The notes under the pieces were generated by a model, which worked only from the letters and a program-made list of their open reading frames with translations, made no database searches and was not told the DNA's origin. The position numbers and the translations under genes are program-made. A DNA stretch of 64,000 bases, from the NCBI RefSeq assembly GCF_000306785.1, contig NC_017955.1:5022001-5086000 (forward strand), written 5' to 3'. This DNA is from Modestobacter italicus. GTDB taxonomy: Bacteria; Actinomycetota; Actinomycetes; Mycobacteriales; Geodermatophilaceae. Below are positions 55,202 through 63,828 of this stretch, one piece after another (the stretch's first letter is position 1; the number at the start of each line of letters is the position of its first letter).

Positions 55202-55534
55202 ATGATCCTGCGCCTGTGGCGGGGCTGGACCGACCCCGACCTCACCGCCGCCTACGAGGAGCTGCTGACCGGCCGGATCGCCCCGGCGATCATGGCCCGC
55301 GGCATCCCCGGCCTGCACGACCTGACCGTGCTCCGCCGGCACCCGCAGGAGCTCGACCCGGCGGAGGGCGGGGAGGTGCTCACCGCGATGACGTTCGCCG
55401 ACCTGGACGCGGTGGCCGCCTTCACGGGCGGCGACCCCCGCGCCTCCGTCGTCCCGCCGGCGGCCCGGGCCCTGCTGACCCGGTTCGACGCGCACTCCCA
55501 GCACTACACGACCGTGCAGCGCTTCGGCGGCTGA
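55202..55534 (+). CDS. small dimeric alpha-beta barrel protein (ABM-like)
   Basis: A 110-residue protein: MILRLWRGWTDPDLTAAYEE and VLTAMTFADLDAVAAFTG are typical of the antibiotic-biosynthesis-monooxygenase-like barrel. No cofactor site is visible. ATG follows GGAGGAG. Divergent from and probably controlled by the MarR gene. Confidence 0.75.
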   Translation: MILRLWRGWTDPDLTAAYEELLTGRIAPAIMARGIPGLHDLTVLRRHPQELDPAEGGEVLTAMTFADLDAVAAFTGGDPRASVVPPAARALLTRFDAHSQHYTTVQRFGG

Positions 55535-55568
55535 CCGCCCCGTCGGACCCCTCGGCGACACTGGCGGG

Positions 55569-57230
55569 GTGAACCGCGTCGTCCTGGTGCGCTCCGGCGA
55601 GGGCACGGTGCGGGCGCACGAGCAGGACGAGGACGGCGCCGCCGTCGCGGTCACCGAGCTGCCGCGCGACGAGCTGGCCGGCTTCGTCCGCACCCGGGAG
55701 GCCACCCCGGTGCGCTGGGTCTGGGACGACACCACCCGGTGGTACCCGGAGCTGCTGGACGCCGGGGTCCGGGTGGAGCGCTGCACGGACCTGCGGCTCA
55801 GCCACGCCGTGCTGCGCCGGTCCCCCTTCGTCGACCGGTCGCTCGTGCAGAGCGCCGACGCACCGGGGTGGGCGGCGCTGGAGCCGGTGGTGCCGACCGA
55901 CCCGGCGCTCTTCGCGCTGGCGGACCCCGCGGACCGGCTGGACCCCCTCGCCGAGCACGCGCGGCAGCTGGCGGCGGTGGCGGCGTCCCCGCACCGCGGG
56001 CGGCTGGGCCTGCTGCTGGCCGCCGAGTCCTCCGGCGCGCTGGTCGCCGCGGAGATGACGCACGCCGGGCTGCCGTGGCGCGCCGACGTCCACGACCGGC
56101 TGCTGGCCGAGCTGCTGGGGCCGCGGCCGGTCGCCGGGCACCGACCGGCGGCGCTCGAGCGGCTGCTGCCGGAGATCCGCGCCGCCTTCCGGTCACCCGA
56201 GCTGAACCCGGACTCCCCGCCCGGACTGCTCCGCGCGCTGCAGGACGCCGGCCTGCCGGTGTCCGACACCCGGTCCTGGACGCTCGAGCAGCTGGAGCAC
56301 CCCGGCATCCCGCCGCTGCTGGAGTACAAGAAGCTCGGCCGGCTGCTCGCCGCCAACGGCTGGAACTGGCTGGACACCTGGGTGCGCGACGGCCGGTTCC
56401 GGTCGTACTTCCTGCCCGGCGGGGTGGTCACCGGCCGCTGGGCGTCCAACGGCGGCGGCGCGCTGTCGGTGCCGCTGCAGGTCCGCCCCGCGGCGGTCGC
56501 CGACGAGGGCTGGCGGTTCGTCGTCGCCGACGTCGCGCAGCTCGAGCCGCGGGTGCTCGCCGGGATGAGCGCGGACACCGCCATGGCCGAGGCCGCGCGG
56601 GCGCAGGACCTCTACGCGGGCATGGTGGCCAGCGGTGCGGTGGCGACCCGGGCCGAGGCGAAGGTCGGGATGCTCGGCGCCATGTACGGCGGCACCCGCG
56701 GGGAGAGCGGGCGGATGATGCCCCGGCTGACCCGCCGGTACCCGCGGGCGATCGGCCTGGTCGAGGAGGCCGCCCGCGCGGGCGAGCGCGGCGAGGTCGT
56801 GCACACCCTGCTGGGCCGCGGCTCCCCCGTGCCGACCGGGGAGTGGGCCGAGCAGGCGGTGGAGCTCGGCGAGCCGGCCGAGGAGGGCGGCTCGCGGGAG
56901 GACCGGGACCGGCACCGCCGGGCGTGGGGCCGCTTCACCCGCAACTTCGTCGTCCAGGGCACCGGGGCGGAGTGGGCGCTGTGCTGGCTGGCCGACCTGC
57001 GCAACCGGCTCTGGCGCCTGGGCGACGGCGGCACCGTCCGCGACCGGCCGCACCTGGTCTTCTTCCTGCACGACGAGGTGCTGGTGCACACCCCCGCCGA
57101 GCTGGCCGACGCCGTCTCCGCGGAGGTCCGGCTCGCGGCGGCCGAGGCCGGCCGGCTGCTGTTCGGCGGCTTCCCCGTCGACTTCCCGCTCGACGTCTCG
57201 GTCGTGCGGTCCTGGGCCGACGCCGGCTGA
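55569..57230 (+). CDS. family A DNA polymerase-like protein (3'-5' exonuclease/polymerase type)
   Basis: A 553-residue protein. The polymerase half has motif A as VVADVAQLEPRVLAGMS, a B-like region RAEAKVGMLGAMYGG and motif C FFLHDEVLVHTP. The N-terminal 200 residues occupy the exonuclease position but show no clear DEDD tetrad. It is much shorter than PolA and lacks the 5' nuclease domain. GTG start. An accessory or repair polymerase is inferred; the degenerate exonuclease needs a structure-based check. Confidence 0.85.
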   Translation: MNRVVLVRSGEGTVRAHEQDEDGAAVAVTELPRDELAGFVRTREATPVRWVWDDTTRWYPELLDAGVRVERCTDLRLSHAVLRRSPFVDRSLVQSADAPGWAALEPVVPTDPALFALADPADRLDPLAEHARQLAAVAASPHRGRLGLLLAAESSGALVAAEMTHAGLPWRADVHDRLLAELLGPRPVAGHRPAALERLLPEIRAAFRSPELNPDSPPGLLRALQDAGLPVSDTRSWTLEQLEHPGIPPLLEYKKLGRLLAANGWNWLDTWVRDGRFRSYFLPGGVVTGRWASNGGGALSVPLQVRPAAVADEGWRFVVADVAQLEPRVLAGMSADTAMAEAARAQDLYAGMVASGAVATRAEAKVGMLGAMYGGTRGESGRMMPRLTRRYPRAIGLVEEAARAGERGEVVHTLLGRGSPVPTGEWAEQAVELGEPAEEGGSREDRDRHRRAWGRFTRNFVVQGTGAEWALCWLADLRNRLWRLGDGGTVRDRPHLVFFLHDEVLVHTPAELADAVSAEVRLAAAEAGRLLFGGFPVDFPLDVSVVRSWADAG

Positions 57231-57275
57231 GCAGACCCGTCCGCTCCAGCAGAACCGGCGCAGCAAATTGGGCAC

Positions 57276-57281
57276 TACCCT
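57276..57281 (+). promoter_or_regulatory. -10 box of ohrR, leaderless
   Basis: TACCCT ends six bases before GTG at 57288. The low-G+C string gcaaattgggca at 57263-57274 covers the spacer and is a candidate OhrR site. Confidence 0.55.
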
Positions 57282-57287
57282 TCTGGC

Positions 57288-57734
57288 GTGAGCACCTCAT
57301 CACCCAGCGTCGCGCTCGACGACCAGCTCTGCTTCGCCCTCTACGCCGCGTCGCGGGCGGTCACGGCGCGCTACCGGCCGATGCTGGAGCGGCTGGGTCT
57401 GACCTACCCGCAGTTCCTGGTGCTGATGTCGCTGTGGGAGCACGACGACCAGAGCGTCCGCGAGATCAGCGACCGCCTCGAGCTGGACTCCGGCACCATG
57501 TCGCCGCTGCTCAAGCGGCTCGACGCGGCCGGCCTGGTCACCCGTGAGCGGAGCGCGGCGGACGAGCGCCGGGTGCGGGTCCGGCTCACCGACGCCGGCC
57601 GGGCGCTGGAGCAGCCCGCGTGCGACGTGTCGGCGATGATGATCAACGCCCTGGACCTCGACGTCGCGGAGTTCACCGCGCTCAAGCACCAGCTGGAGGA
57701 GATCACCCAGCGGGTGGGCGGCCGCACCCGCTGA
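57288..57734 (+). CDS. ohrR: OhrR-type organic-peroxide-sensing MarR regulator
   Basis: A 148-residue regulator. The peroxide-sensing cysteine is Cys15 in [20 protein letters not shown], and [20 protein letters not shown] with [20 protein letters not shown] is the OhrR winged helix. OhrR normally represses ohr, but no ohr gene is beside it. A leaderless GTG is preceded by TACCCT. Confidence 0.92.
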   Translation: MSTSSPSVALDDQLCFALYAASRAVTARYRPMLERLGLTYPQFLVLMSLWEHDDQSVREISDRLELDSGTMSPLLKRLDAAGLVTRERSAADERRVRVRLTDAGRALEQPACDVSAMMINALDLDVAEFTALKHQLEEITQRVGGRTR

Positions 57735-57771
57735 CCGGTCGGGCCCCCGCTCCCCGCGGGGGCCCGACCGG
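57735..57771. terminator. bidirectional hairpin terminator
   Basis: Perfect 16-base arms, ccggtcgggcccccgc and complement, loop tcccc, between convergent ohrR and the membrane-module gene. Confidence 0.88.
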
Positions 57772-57774
57772 ACC

Positions 57775-58626
57775 TCAGTCGAGGGTGACCAGCCAGCAGC
57801 CGGACTCGCCGTAGGGCTCGACCTCGAAGCCCAGCTGGCTCAGGCACCCGCCGATCGCGGCGTTCATCGTGCGCTGCAGGGCGGCGTGCACCGAGGCGCC
57901 GTGCACCTGGTCGTTGGCCATCCGGGCGTGCTGGTGCCAGCTGACCAGGACACCGGGGCGACCGGGCTCGGGGGTCAGGCACACCCCGCCGGCCGGCTCC
58001 TCGCCCGCGCAGTCGTGGAGCGCCAGGCCGGCCTCGACCAGCCCCCCGGCCACCTCGACGACCAGCGTCACGAGCTCGTCCTCGTCGGCCAGCGGCCCGT
58101 CCCACTCGGGGGGCAGCCGGTCCAGCTGGTCACCGAGGTCGCTGAGCCAGACCCGCTCCTCCTCCGACTGCCGGCGCACCACCCGGCCGTCGGCGTGCAG
58201 CACGCCGTGCACGGCCCGCCCGGACTCCGCCAGGCCACCGGAGAGCGCTGCCCAGTCGGCCTCGATCCGGTCGCGGAACGGGCCGGCGACCACCCGCTCA
58301 CCCGACCCGTCGTCCGGGTCGTCGACCAGCCACCAGGCCGGCGGGGTGCCCTGCCCGGCCACCCGCTTGCCGGCCGGGTGGGCGGCCACGCTGACCGCCA
58401 CCGCCTGCGCCTCCGCGGTCGCCGATCCCGGCTGCTCGGCCTCGACCGGCACCGCCGTGCCGCCTGCCGCGGCGGCGACCCCGGCCGGGACGGCGGCCCG
58501 CTGCCGCTGCGCCTGCACCTGGTTGCGCTCGAACTCGTACTGGGCGGTGGAGCTCGTGGCGAGCGCGATGACGAGCGCGGCCAGGACGACGAAGCCCACC
58601 ACCGCGACCACGGGCCAGAGGATCAT
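57775..58626 (-). CDS. membrane-anchored protein, paralogous module plus unknown C-domain
   Basis: A 283-residue protein. The N-terminal helix [20 protein letters not shown] with [14 protein letters not shown] matches the 50.6 kb small protein. Then an Ala-rich linker, and a C-terminal domain with [19 protein letters not shown] and a final [20 protein letters not shown]. No family recognised. Coupled to the 87-residue gene upstream by TGATG. Confidence 0.6.
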   Translation of the reverse strand: MILWPVVAVVGFVVLAALVIALATSSTAQYEFERNQVQAQRQRAAVPAGVAAAAGGTAVPVEAEQPGSATAEAQAVAVSVAAHPAGKRVAGQGTPPAWWLVDDPDDGSGERVVAGPFRDRIEADWAALSGGLAESGRAVHGVLHADGRVVRRQSEEERVWLSDLGDQLDRLPPEWDGPLADEDELVTLVVEVAGGLVEAGLALHDCAGEEPAGGVCLTPEPGRPGVLVSWHQHARMANDQVHGASVHAALQRTMNAAIGGCLSQLGFEVEPYGESGCWLVTLD

Positions 58627-58889
58627 CACCGCACCGCCGGCACGGCGTTGCGGACGGGACGGTCGGCGGAGGCGACGGACGGGCCCGCGACGGCGCCCCA
58701 CCGGGCCGCCCGCCGCGCCGAGCCCCGCCACCACGCGAGCAGCCGGGCGCCGGAGGACCGGACCGAGGTCCGCGCCGGAGAGGCTGCGGGCTCCTCGGTG
58801 CCGAACAGCTCGAGCAGCGCCGCGAGGCTCAGCTCGGCCTCGGGCAGCTGCGGCGACGGGCGGGGTGGCAGGGCTGTGGACGTGTTCAC
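58626..58889 (-). CDS. 87-residue basic protein, unknown
   Basis: Starts GTG: VNTSTALPPRPSPQLPEAEL, then SLAALLELFG and a basic, Arg/Ala-rich half (RLLAWWRGSARRAARW). No motif recognised. Its stop overlaps the start of the membrane-module gene, arguing for expression. Confidence 0.5.
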   Translation of the reverse strand: MNTSTALPPRPSPQLPEAELSLAALLELFGTEEPAASPARTSVRSSGARLLAWWRGSARRAARWGAVAGPSVASADRPVRNAVPAVR

Positions 58890-59359
58890 GGCGGGACTCC
58901 TCGGACGGTCCGTCGCGGCTGGGGAAGTGCCGCGGACGTGTCGGAAACGTAGGTCTCCGCCGCACCCGGACACGCCTTCCGGACACGTCGTCCGAGCCCC
59001 CGTCACCGAATCGTTGCGCCGGCCCCGCCACCGGTCGACGACCCACCTCCTGGCTGCATCCTTGTCGACATGATCGCAGCTCAGAGCCCGGTTTTCCGGG
59101 GATCGGCGGTCGATGACCCTGGGCGGACGGTCTCGGCCCGGAGTGTCGGCGGACCATCGAGATGGCCCGGCGGCCGACCCCACCGGGAGGGCATCGACGG
59201 GCGACCTCCGAGTCCAGCGGTGGCCGGCCGATCCCGACCGTGTCACCGGCTGGACGACGAGGGCCACGGCGGCGCGCGCATGCGGCTGGGGGCCAGCACC
59301 GTGCCCGCCTGACGCTCCGGTGAGGTCGTGGACGGCCCCACCCCGGGACGCCGACGTGC
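58890..59359. other. 470-base gap without a supported gene
   Basis: I see no convincing ORF, RNA or repeat. The promoter of the 87-residue gene should lie near its right... that is, high-coordinate side close to 58890-58990. The ORFs found here on the plus strand have arbitrary composition and no ribosome-binding sites. Confidence 0.5.
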
Positions 59360-60643
59360 TCAGGCCACGCCGCAGGTGCGGAGCGCGAGCAGCGCGAGGC
59401 TGCGGGCCGACAGCAGCAGGTCCTCGACCGGCACCTTCTCGCCCACGCCGTGCGCCAGGCGCAGGTCACCCGGGCCGTGGTGCAGCGCCGGGATGCCCGC
59501 AGCCGTGTAGAACCGCAGGTCGGTGCCGGCGGTGAGCGCCCGCTCCGGCGGCAGGGCGCCGCCGGCGTCGATGACCGCCTGCTGGACGGCCGGGAGCAGC
59601 GACGAGCCGGCCGGCATCTGGCTGCTGGCGTAGACGCCGCCGACCCACTCGACCTGCGCCGGGTGGTCGGCCAGCCAGGGATGGGCCGCGCACGCCGCGG
59701 CCACGCAGCCCTCGAACGCCGCCCGGGCCGTCTCCACCGGCTCACCCAGCCGCACGCCGAACCGCCCGTCGGCGACCAGCCGGTCGGGCACCGTGCTCCC
59801 CCAGTCGCCGGCCCGGAGCCGGCCGATGGAGATGCCGTAGGGGTACGGGTGGTCCCCGAACCGGGACCGGTCGGCGGGCTGGCGGTCGGCCTCCAGCGCC
59901 CGGAGCGCTGCGTGCACGTGCTCGAACAGTTCGATGGCGCTGACCCCGAGGTGCCGGTTGGCGGCGTGCGCGGCGAGCCCGGTGAGAGTGAGCCGGAAGG
60001 TCAGCGCGCCGGCGTGCGCGGTCATCACCGCACCCGCGGTCGGCTCGGGGATGACGCAGACGTCGCCGCGGTGCCCCCGCCGCAGCGTGGCCCACGCACC
60101 GAGCCCGCCGTCCTCCTCCCCCAGCACGCTGTGCACCGCCAGCGGCCGGGCCAGCCGCACGCCCGCCGTCCGGATGGCCTGCACGGCGGCCAGCGCGGCG
60201 ACCAGGCCGCCCTTCATGTCGCAGGTGCCGCGGCCGTGCACGGCGCCGCCGTCGACCCGGGGGGTGAAGGGGTCCCCGGGCCACAGGGCCCGGTCACCGG
60301 CCGGGACGACGTCGCTGTGCCCGCAGAGCACCAGCGCCGGCTGTCCGCCGTCTACGCCGGGCAGCGTGCCCACGGCGCCCCACGCCTCGCTGCGGTCGAC
60401 CTCCTGGCCGGGCGCGTCCGGGGCGGTCGCGGCCTCGGCGAGGTCGATCTCCCAGCGGTCGACGTCGGTGCCGAGCTCGTCCAGCCAGCCGGCCACCAGG
60501 TGCTGCGCCTCGGACTCGGCGGCCGTACCGCCGAGCGACGGGACCGCGACCAGCTCGACCACCCGGTCGACGGTCCACTGCGCGTCGACGGCGTCGAGGA
60601 CGGCGGCCTCGCGACTGGAGAGGTCGGCGGTGCGGAACTCCAT
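59360..60643 (-). CDS. M20-family (ArgE/DapE-like) metallopeptidase
   Basis: A 427-residue enzyme. Zinc ligands are visible: LVLCGHSDVVPAGD (His, Asp), the shared Asp in GRGTCDMKGG, the catalytic Glu in LGEEDGG, and a late His in GIPALHHGPGDL. The dimerisation domain has TGLAAHAANRHLGVSA. Closest to acetylornithine deacetylase/succinyl-DAP desuccinylase relatives; exact substrate unknown. ATG at 60643 is used. Confidence 0.88.
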   Translation of the reverse strand: MEFRTADLSSREAAVLDAVDAQWTVDRVVELVAVPSLGGTAAESEAQHLVAGWLDELGTDVDRWEIDLAEAATAPDAPGQEVDRSEAWGAVGTLPGVDGGQPALVLCGHSDVVPAGDRALWPGDPFTPRVDGGAVHGRGTCDMKGGLVAALAAVQAIRTAGVRLARPLAVHSVLGEEDGGLGAWATLRRGHRGDVCVIPEPTAGAVMTAHAGALTFRLTLTGLAAHAANRHLGVSAIELFEHVHAALRALEADRQPADRSRFGDHPYPYGISIGRLRAGDWGSTVPDRLVADGRFGVRLGEPVETARAAFEGCVAAACAAHPWLADHPAQVEWVGGVYASSQMPAGSSLLPAVQQAVIDAGGALPPERALTAGTDLRFYTAAGIPALHHGPGDLRLAHGVGEKVPVEDLLLSARSLALLALRTCGVA

Positions 60644-60693
60644 GGCGCGGAAATTAACACGCCCGGTGACCGCGCTCGCCGGGTCGATCAGGG

Positions 60694-60766
60694 TGGGCCC
60701 CGTGGGGATCGAACCCACAACCCGCGGATTAAAAGTCCGCTGCTCTGCCAGTTGAGCTAGAGGCCC
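60694..60766 (-). tRNA. tRNA-Lys (anticodon TTT)
   Basis: The minus strand folds as a 73-nt cloverleaf: acceptor GGGCCTC with GGGGCCC (one T-G pair), D-arm AGCTCAACTGGCAGAGC, anticodon loop CTTTTAA within GCGGA...TCCGC, and T-arm GTGGGTTCGATCCCCAC. The discriminator is A. No CCA is encoded. Confidence 0.97.
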
Positions 60767-60821
60767 GGCGCGCCCATCGTGCCACCGCCGGCCGGGCGGA
60801 CGCCGGGAGCGTCCCGGCGGG

Positions 60822-60917
60822 TCAGAGCACGGTGAACAGGACGAACAGCAGCGCGGTCAGCACGAGGGAGACCAGCAGCGAGCCGAGGCAGCCCAACCGG
60901 CTGGAGAGGAGGAACAC
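60822..60917 (-). CDS. small membrane protein, 31 residues
   Basis: GTG opens VFLLSSRLGCLGSLLVSLVL, then TALLFVLFTVL and TGA, nearly all one membrane helix. No clear Shine-Dalgarno. Similar tiny proteins with RLGCLGSLLVS seem familiar from related genomes, but I cannot verify that. Confidence 0.45.
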   Translation of the reverse strand: MFLLSSRLGCLGSLLVSLVLTALLFVLFTVL

Positions 60918-60954
60918 GACCGGACGGTGCCCAGGCAGGAGGCCCGCGAACCGC

Positions 60955-61797
60955 TCAGCCAGTGCACACCCGGCCGAGGAACTCCTCCAGCTGTACCTTC
61001 TGCGCGTCCTCGATCGGCAGGTCCACCGGCACGCTCTCCCCGTCGCCGACCGTCACCGCCAGCGGGAACACGAACGGCTTCTTCGTCTCGGCCAGCGCGT
61101 GCGGGTCGCAGCGGGCCGCGTCAAAGGTCACCGGCAGCCGCAGCTCGTCCTGCTCCGCCGCCAGCGTCACCGGCAGCTCGTCGTCCAGGACCGGCTGCAG
61201 CACGACGCTCCCGCCGAGCCGGGTGACCTCCACCGGCTCGTCCCCGGAGCGCCGGGTCAGCACGACGACCCCGGTCGCCGTCGTGCCCGCCTCGGTGAGG
61301 TCCTCCACCGCGATGTCGACGACCGCCAGCACCCGCTCGACCGCGCACGCGGCGTCGTGCACCTGCGCCATCGTGTCCCCGGACAGCGGCACCCGCAGCT
61401 CCTCGACGGCACCCTCCGGCCGCTGCACGGTGATCCGCGCCGCCACCGGGTCGACCCCGGCCGCGCAGTCCACCGTGCCGAACGGCGTCGGCAGGTCGAT
61501 CGTCTGCCCGGGCGCGTACGCCGCCGCCACCGTCCGGGCCGGCACCGGGGCGAACCCCGGGGAGTCCAGCTGCACGGAGGTGACGGTGAACGGCGCCGGG
61601 CCGGTGTCGGTGAGCCGCACCTGCACCTGCCCGCCGATCGCGGCGTCGGTGCGCAGCTGCACCGCCTCCCCCGAGATCCCGGGCACCTCGGGGAGCCGCT
61701 CCACCGTGGGGGACGGCGGGGCCGACGGCGGCTCGTCCGCGCCGCTGCAGCCGGCGAGCACGGCGACCAGCACCAGACAGACGGCCGCTCCCCGCAC
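60955..61797 (-). CDS. lipoprotein, unknown function
   Basis: A 280-residue lipoprotein: signal peptide with lipobox VLAGCS, then a Pro-rich spacer. The body is beta-rich (GGQVQVRLTDTGPAPFTVTS and VTRLGGSVVLQPVLDDELPV), possibly two Ig-like domains, with several cysteines. No enzymatic motif. GTG start. Located 34 bases after the Rieske gene, possibly co-transcribed. Confidence 0.75.
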   Translation of the reverse strand: MRGAAVCLVLVAVLAGCSGADEPPSAPPSPTVERLPEVPGISGEAVQLRTDAAIGGQVQVRLTDTGPAPFTVTSVQLDSPGFAPVPARTVAAAYAPGQTIDLPTPFGTVDCAAGVDPVAARITVQRPEGAVEELRVPLSGDTMAQVHDAACAVERVLAVVDIAVEDLTEAGTTATGVVVLTRRSGDEPVEVTRLGGSVVLQPVLDDELPVTLAAEQDELRLPVTFDAARCDPHALAETKKPFVFPLAVTVGDGESVPVDLPIEDAQKVQLEEFLGRVCTG

Positions 61798-61831
61798 GGC
61801 CGCAGCCTAGGTCCGGGTCAGCGCCCGGCGG

Positions 61832-62719
61832 TCACTTCGAGGCGTGCCGGTTGGGCAGCTTGCCGAACACCCGGCCCGCCTCGTACTTCACCTCGAGCCG
61901 CTCCTGGGCGCTCGCCGTCGGCCCGCGCCGCGGCTCGCCGCTCTCCAGGTCGAAGGCCGAGCCGTGCCACGGGCAGACGATGCAGTCCGCGCCGCGGACC
62001 TCCTCGACCGTGCCCTCGGCCAGCGGTCCGCCCACGTGCGCGCAGGCGTTGATGAAGGCGTCGACCCGGGCACCGCGGCGGACGACGGCGAGCCCGATCG
62101 GCGTCCCCTGGCCCTCGCCGGTGCGCAGCGCCGGGCGCCCCTCGGGCAGGTCGTCGAGCGGGCCGAGGTCGATCCAGTCCGTGGTGAGCTGGCGGGCCTC
62201 GGGAACGGCGTGGTTGGCGCCGGAGGACTGCGCGTAGGACATGTGCCCGCCGATGGAGGCCGACGCGCTGGCCAGCCCGAGCCCGCTGTAGGCCAGCACC
62301 CGGCCGAGCGTGCCGTTGCCCTTCCGCCGGGCCACCAGCGAGCCGACGTACAGGCCGAGCGCGGCGCTGTTGGCGACCGCGTGCACGGCGCCGAGCCGGC
62401 GCACGGCGTCGTCCTGCTCCGACCAGTCGGCCGCGCCGGCGAGCGCGGCGGGCAGGCTGGCTGCCACGCCCGTGCCGATCAGCGCGGTGGCGGCCGGGCG
62501 GGCCGGCGGCACCGCGTCGAGGATGCCCGCGGACAGCCAGGTGCCGACCGGGACCATCGCCAGGACCGGGTGCAGCGGGTGGCCGAGCCAGGTGCCGTGC
62601 AGCAGGTCCTTGAACGCCTGCGGCCGGAGCACCTTGTTCACCGCCGCCCGGGCGCTCTCCAGCGACTTGTCGAACGACGACACCTCGGACAGCCGGTCCA
62701 GCACGGCGAGCAGGCTCAT
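61832..62719 (-). CDS. Rieske 2Fe-2S protein with DUF2231 membrane domain
   Basis: A 295-residue protein. The N-terminal half is a DUF2231-type membrane domain (LHGTWLGHPLHPVLAMVPVG, four helices). The C-terminal half is a Rieske domain with CAHVGGPLAEG and CPWHGSAFDLESG, supplying 2 Cys and 2 His ligands. An electron-transfer role in the membrane is inferred. ATG at 62719 overlaps the VanZ stop (ATGA). Confidence 0.9.
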   Translation of the reverse strand: MSLLAVLDRLSEVSSFDKSLESARAAVNKVLRPQAFKDLLHGTWLGHPLHPVLAMVPVGTWLSAGILDAVPPARPAATALIGTGVAASLPAALAGAADWSEQDDAVRRLGAVHAVANSAALGLYVGSLVARRKGNGTLGRVLAYSGLGLASASASIGGHMSYAQSSGANHAVPEARQLTTDWIDLGPLDDLPEGRPALRTGEGQGTPIGLAVVRRGARVDAFINACAHVGGPLAEGTVEEVRGADCIVCPWHGSAFDLESGEPRRGPTASAQERLEVKYEAGRVFGKLPNRHASK

Positions 62720-63159
62720 GCGCCCGCCCATACCCGTTGTGGGCGACCGGAACCCGCCCGGTGGACGACCGCGACGACCGCCCCCACCGCGACCGCGCCG
62801 CCGGCGTTGAGGACGACGTCGACCGGCGAGACGACCCGGCCGAGCGGCAGCGACCACTGCAGCAGCTCGACCGCCGCCCCGGTGGCCACCGCGGCGGGCA
62901 GCAGCCACGCCGGGCGCCCGAGCGCCGGCCAGCGCAGCACGGCGAGCGCGGCGGCGGGCGTGAGCAGCACCAGGTTGCCGGCCAGCTGGGTGGCCGTGGC
63001 GGTCGAGTGCAGCGCGCCGGCGTACCAGCGCAGCTCCGTCGCCGGATCCCCCCACGCCCAGCCGCCGGCACCGGTCGGGCTCAGGGTCAGCAGCGCGACC
63101 AGCACGAGGGCGGCGACCAGCGCCGCCTCCAGTGCCCGGTGGGCCGACGCCGGGCTCAT
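62716..63159 (-). CDS. VanZ-like membrane protein
   Basis: A 147-residue protein with about four helices. ELLQWSLPLGRVVSPVDVVLN and the N-terminal LEAALVAALVLVALLTLSPT are VanZ-like landmarks. VanZ confers mild teicoplanin resistance in enterococci; actinobacterial homologues are of unknown role. Coupled to both neighbours by ATGA overlaps. Confidence 0.85.
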   Translation of the reverse strand: MSPASAHRALEAALVAALVLVALLTLSPTGAGGWAWGDPATELRWYAGALHSTATATQLAGNLVLLTPAAALAVLRWPALGRPAWLLPAAVATGAAVELLQWSLPLGRVVSPVDVVLNAGGAVAVGAVVAVVHRAGSGRPQRVWAGA

Positions 63160-63647
63160 CCGGCCGCCGTCCAGTCGGTCCCCTCGGCCAGCAGCGCGAT
63201 CGCCGCGGCGCCCACCGCGTCGACGTCGCCCGCGAGGTCGGCCACGGCGTCGCGCAGCGGCCCGGCCCCGCCCTCCTCCGGGGAGCACAGCCGCATCGCC
63301 AGCCGGTCGGCCGCCCTCCGCAGCCGCTGTGCGGCCGACGGCTCCCCGGCTGGGGACGCCGGTGCCGGCCCGGGCCAGGCGACCCCGGCCTCCGCGCACA
63401 ACCCGGGCAGCCGGCGCAGCAGGCCCGCGGCGGCCGCGGCCGTCCGCCAGGCGGTGCCACCGGCCAGCTCCGGCGGGCAGGTCAGCGTCGCCTCCGCCCA
63501 GCGGAGCACGCCCAGGACCTCGCCCCACACCACGTCGGACACCACGCTGCTGGCCGCGCCGGCCGCGGGCGACCGGTGCGCCCGCACCAGCACCCCGCCG
63601 AGCGAGGGGTCGTAGAGCCAGGGACGCCGAGGGCCGGTTCCGCGCAT
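63156..63647 (-). CDS. conserved protein upstream of vanZ-like, unknown
   Basis: A 163-residue helical protein: RGTGPRRPWLYDPSLGGVLV, AWRTAAAAAGLLRRLPGLCA, SAAQRLRRAADRLAMRLCS. No membrane segment and no motif recognised. ATG at 63647 has GGTGGGG before it. Start of the three-gene operon. Confidence 0.6.
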   Translation of the reverse strand: MRGTGPRRPWLYDPSLGGVLVRAHRSPAAGAASSVVSDVVWGEVLGVLRWAEATLTCPPELAGGTAWRTAAAAAGLLRRLPGLCAEAGVAWPGPAPASPAGEPSAAQRLRRAADRLAMRLCSPEEGGAGPLRDAVADLAGDVDAVGAAAIALLAEGTDWTAAG

Positions 63648-63713
63648 GGCCCCACCGTGCCGAGCGACCCTGGGAGGCCGCTGACCGTCGCCTGTGACCT
63701 GATCGTGACCACT

Positions 63714-63735
63714 CTCCGTGATCGACCTCACGGAG
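63714..63735. promoter_or_regulatory. inverted repeat in divergent gap
   Basis: ctccgtga at 63714-63721 pairs exactly with tcacggag at 63728-63735 around a six-base loop. It lies between the two divergent operons and may be an operator. Confidence 0.4.
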
Positions 63736-63828
63736 TGTCAGCGCGCCGCGCGGGGAATCCAGTTGATCACCACAGACTTGTCACTGGAGCATGCAACCGT
63801 TGAGCCACTGGCCTGCGAAGGAGTACAC

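Noticed and set aside
59070-59312. 80-codon plus-strand ORF in the gap before the M20 peptidase
   Set aside because: No ribosome-binding site, arbitrary composition and no homologous pattern; GC-rich DNA produces such ORFs by chance.
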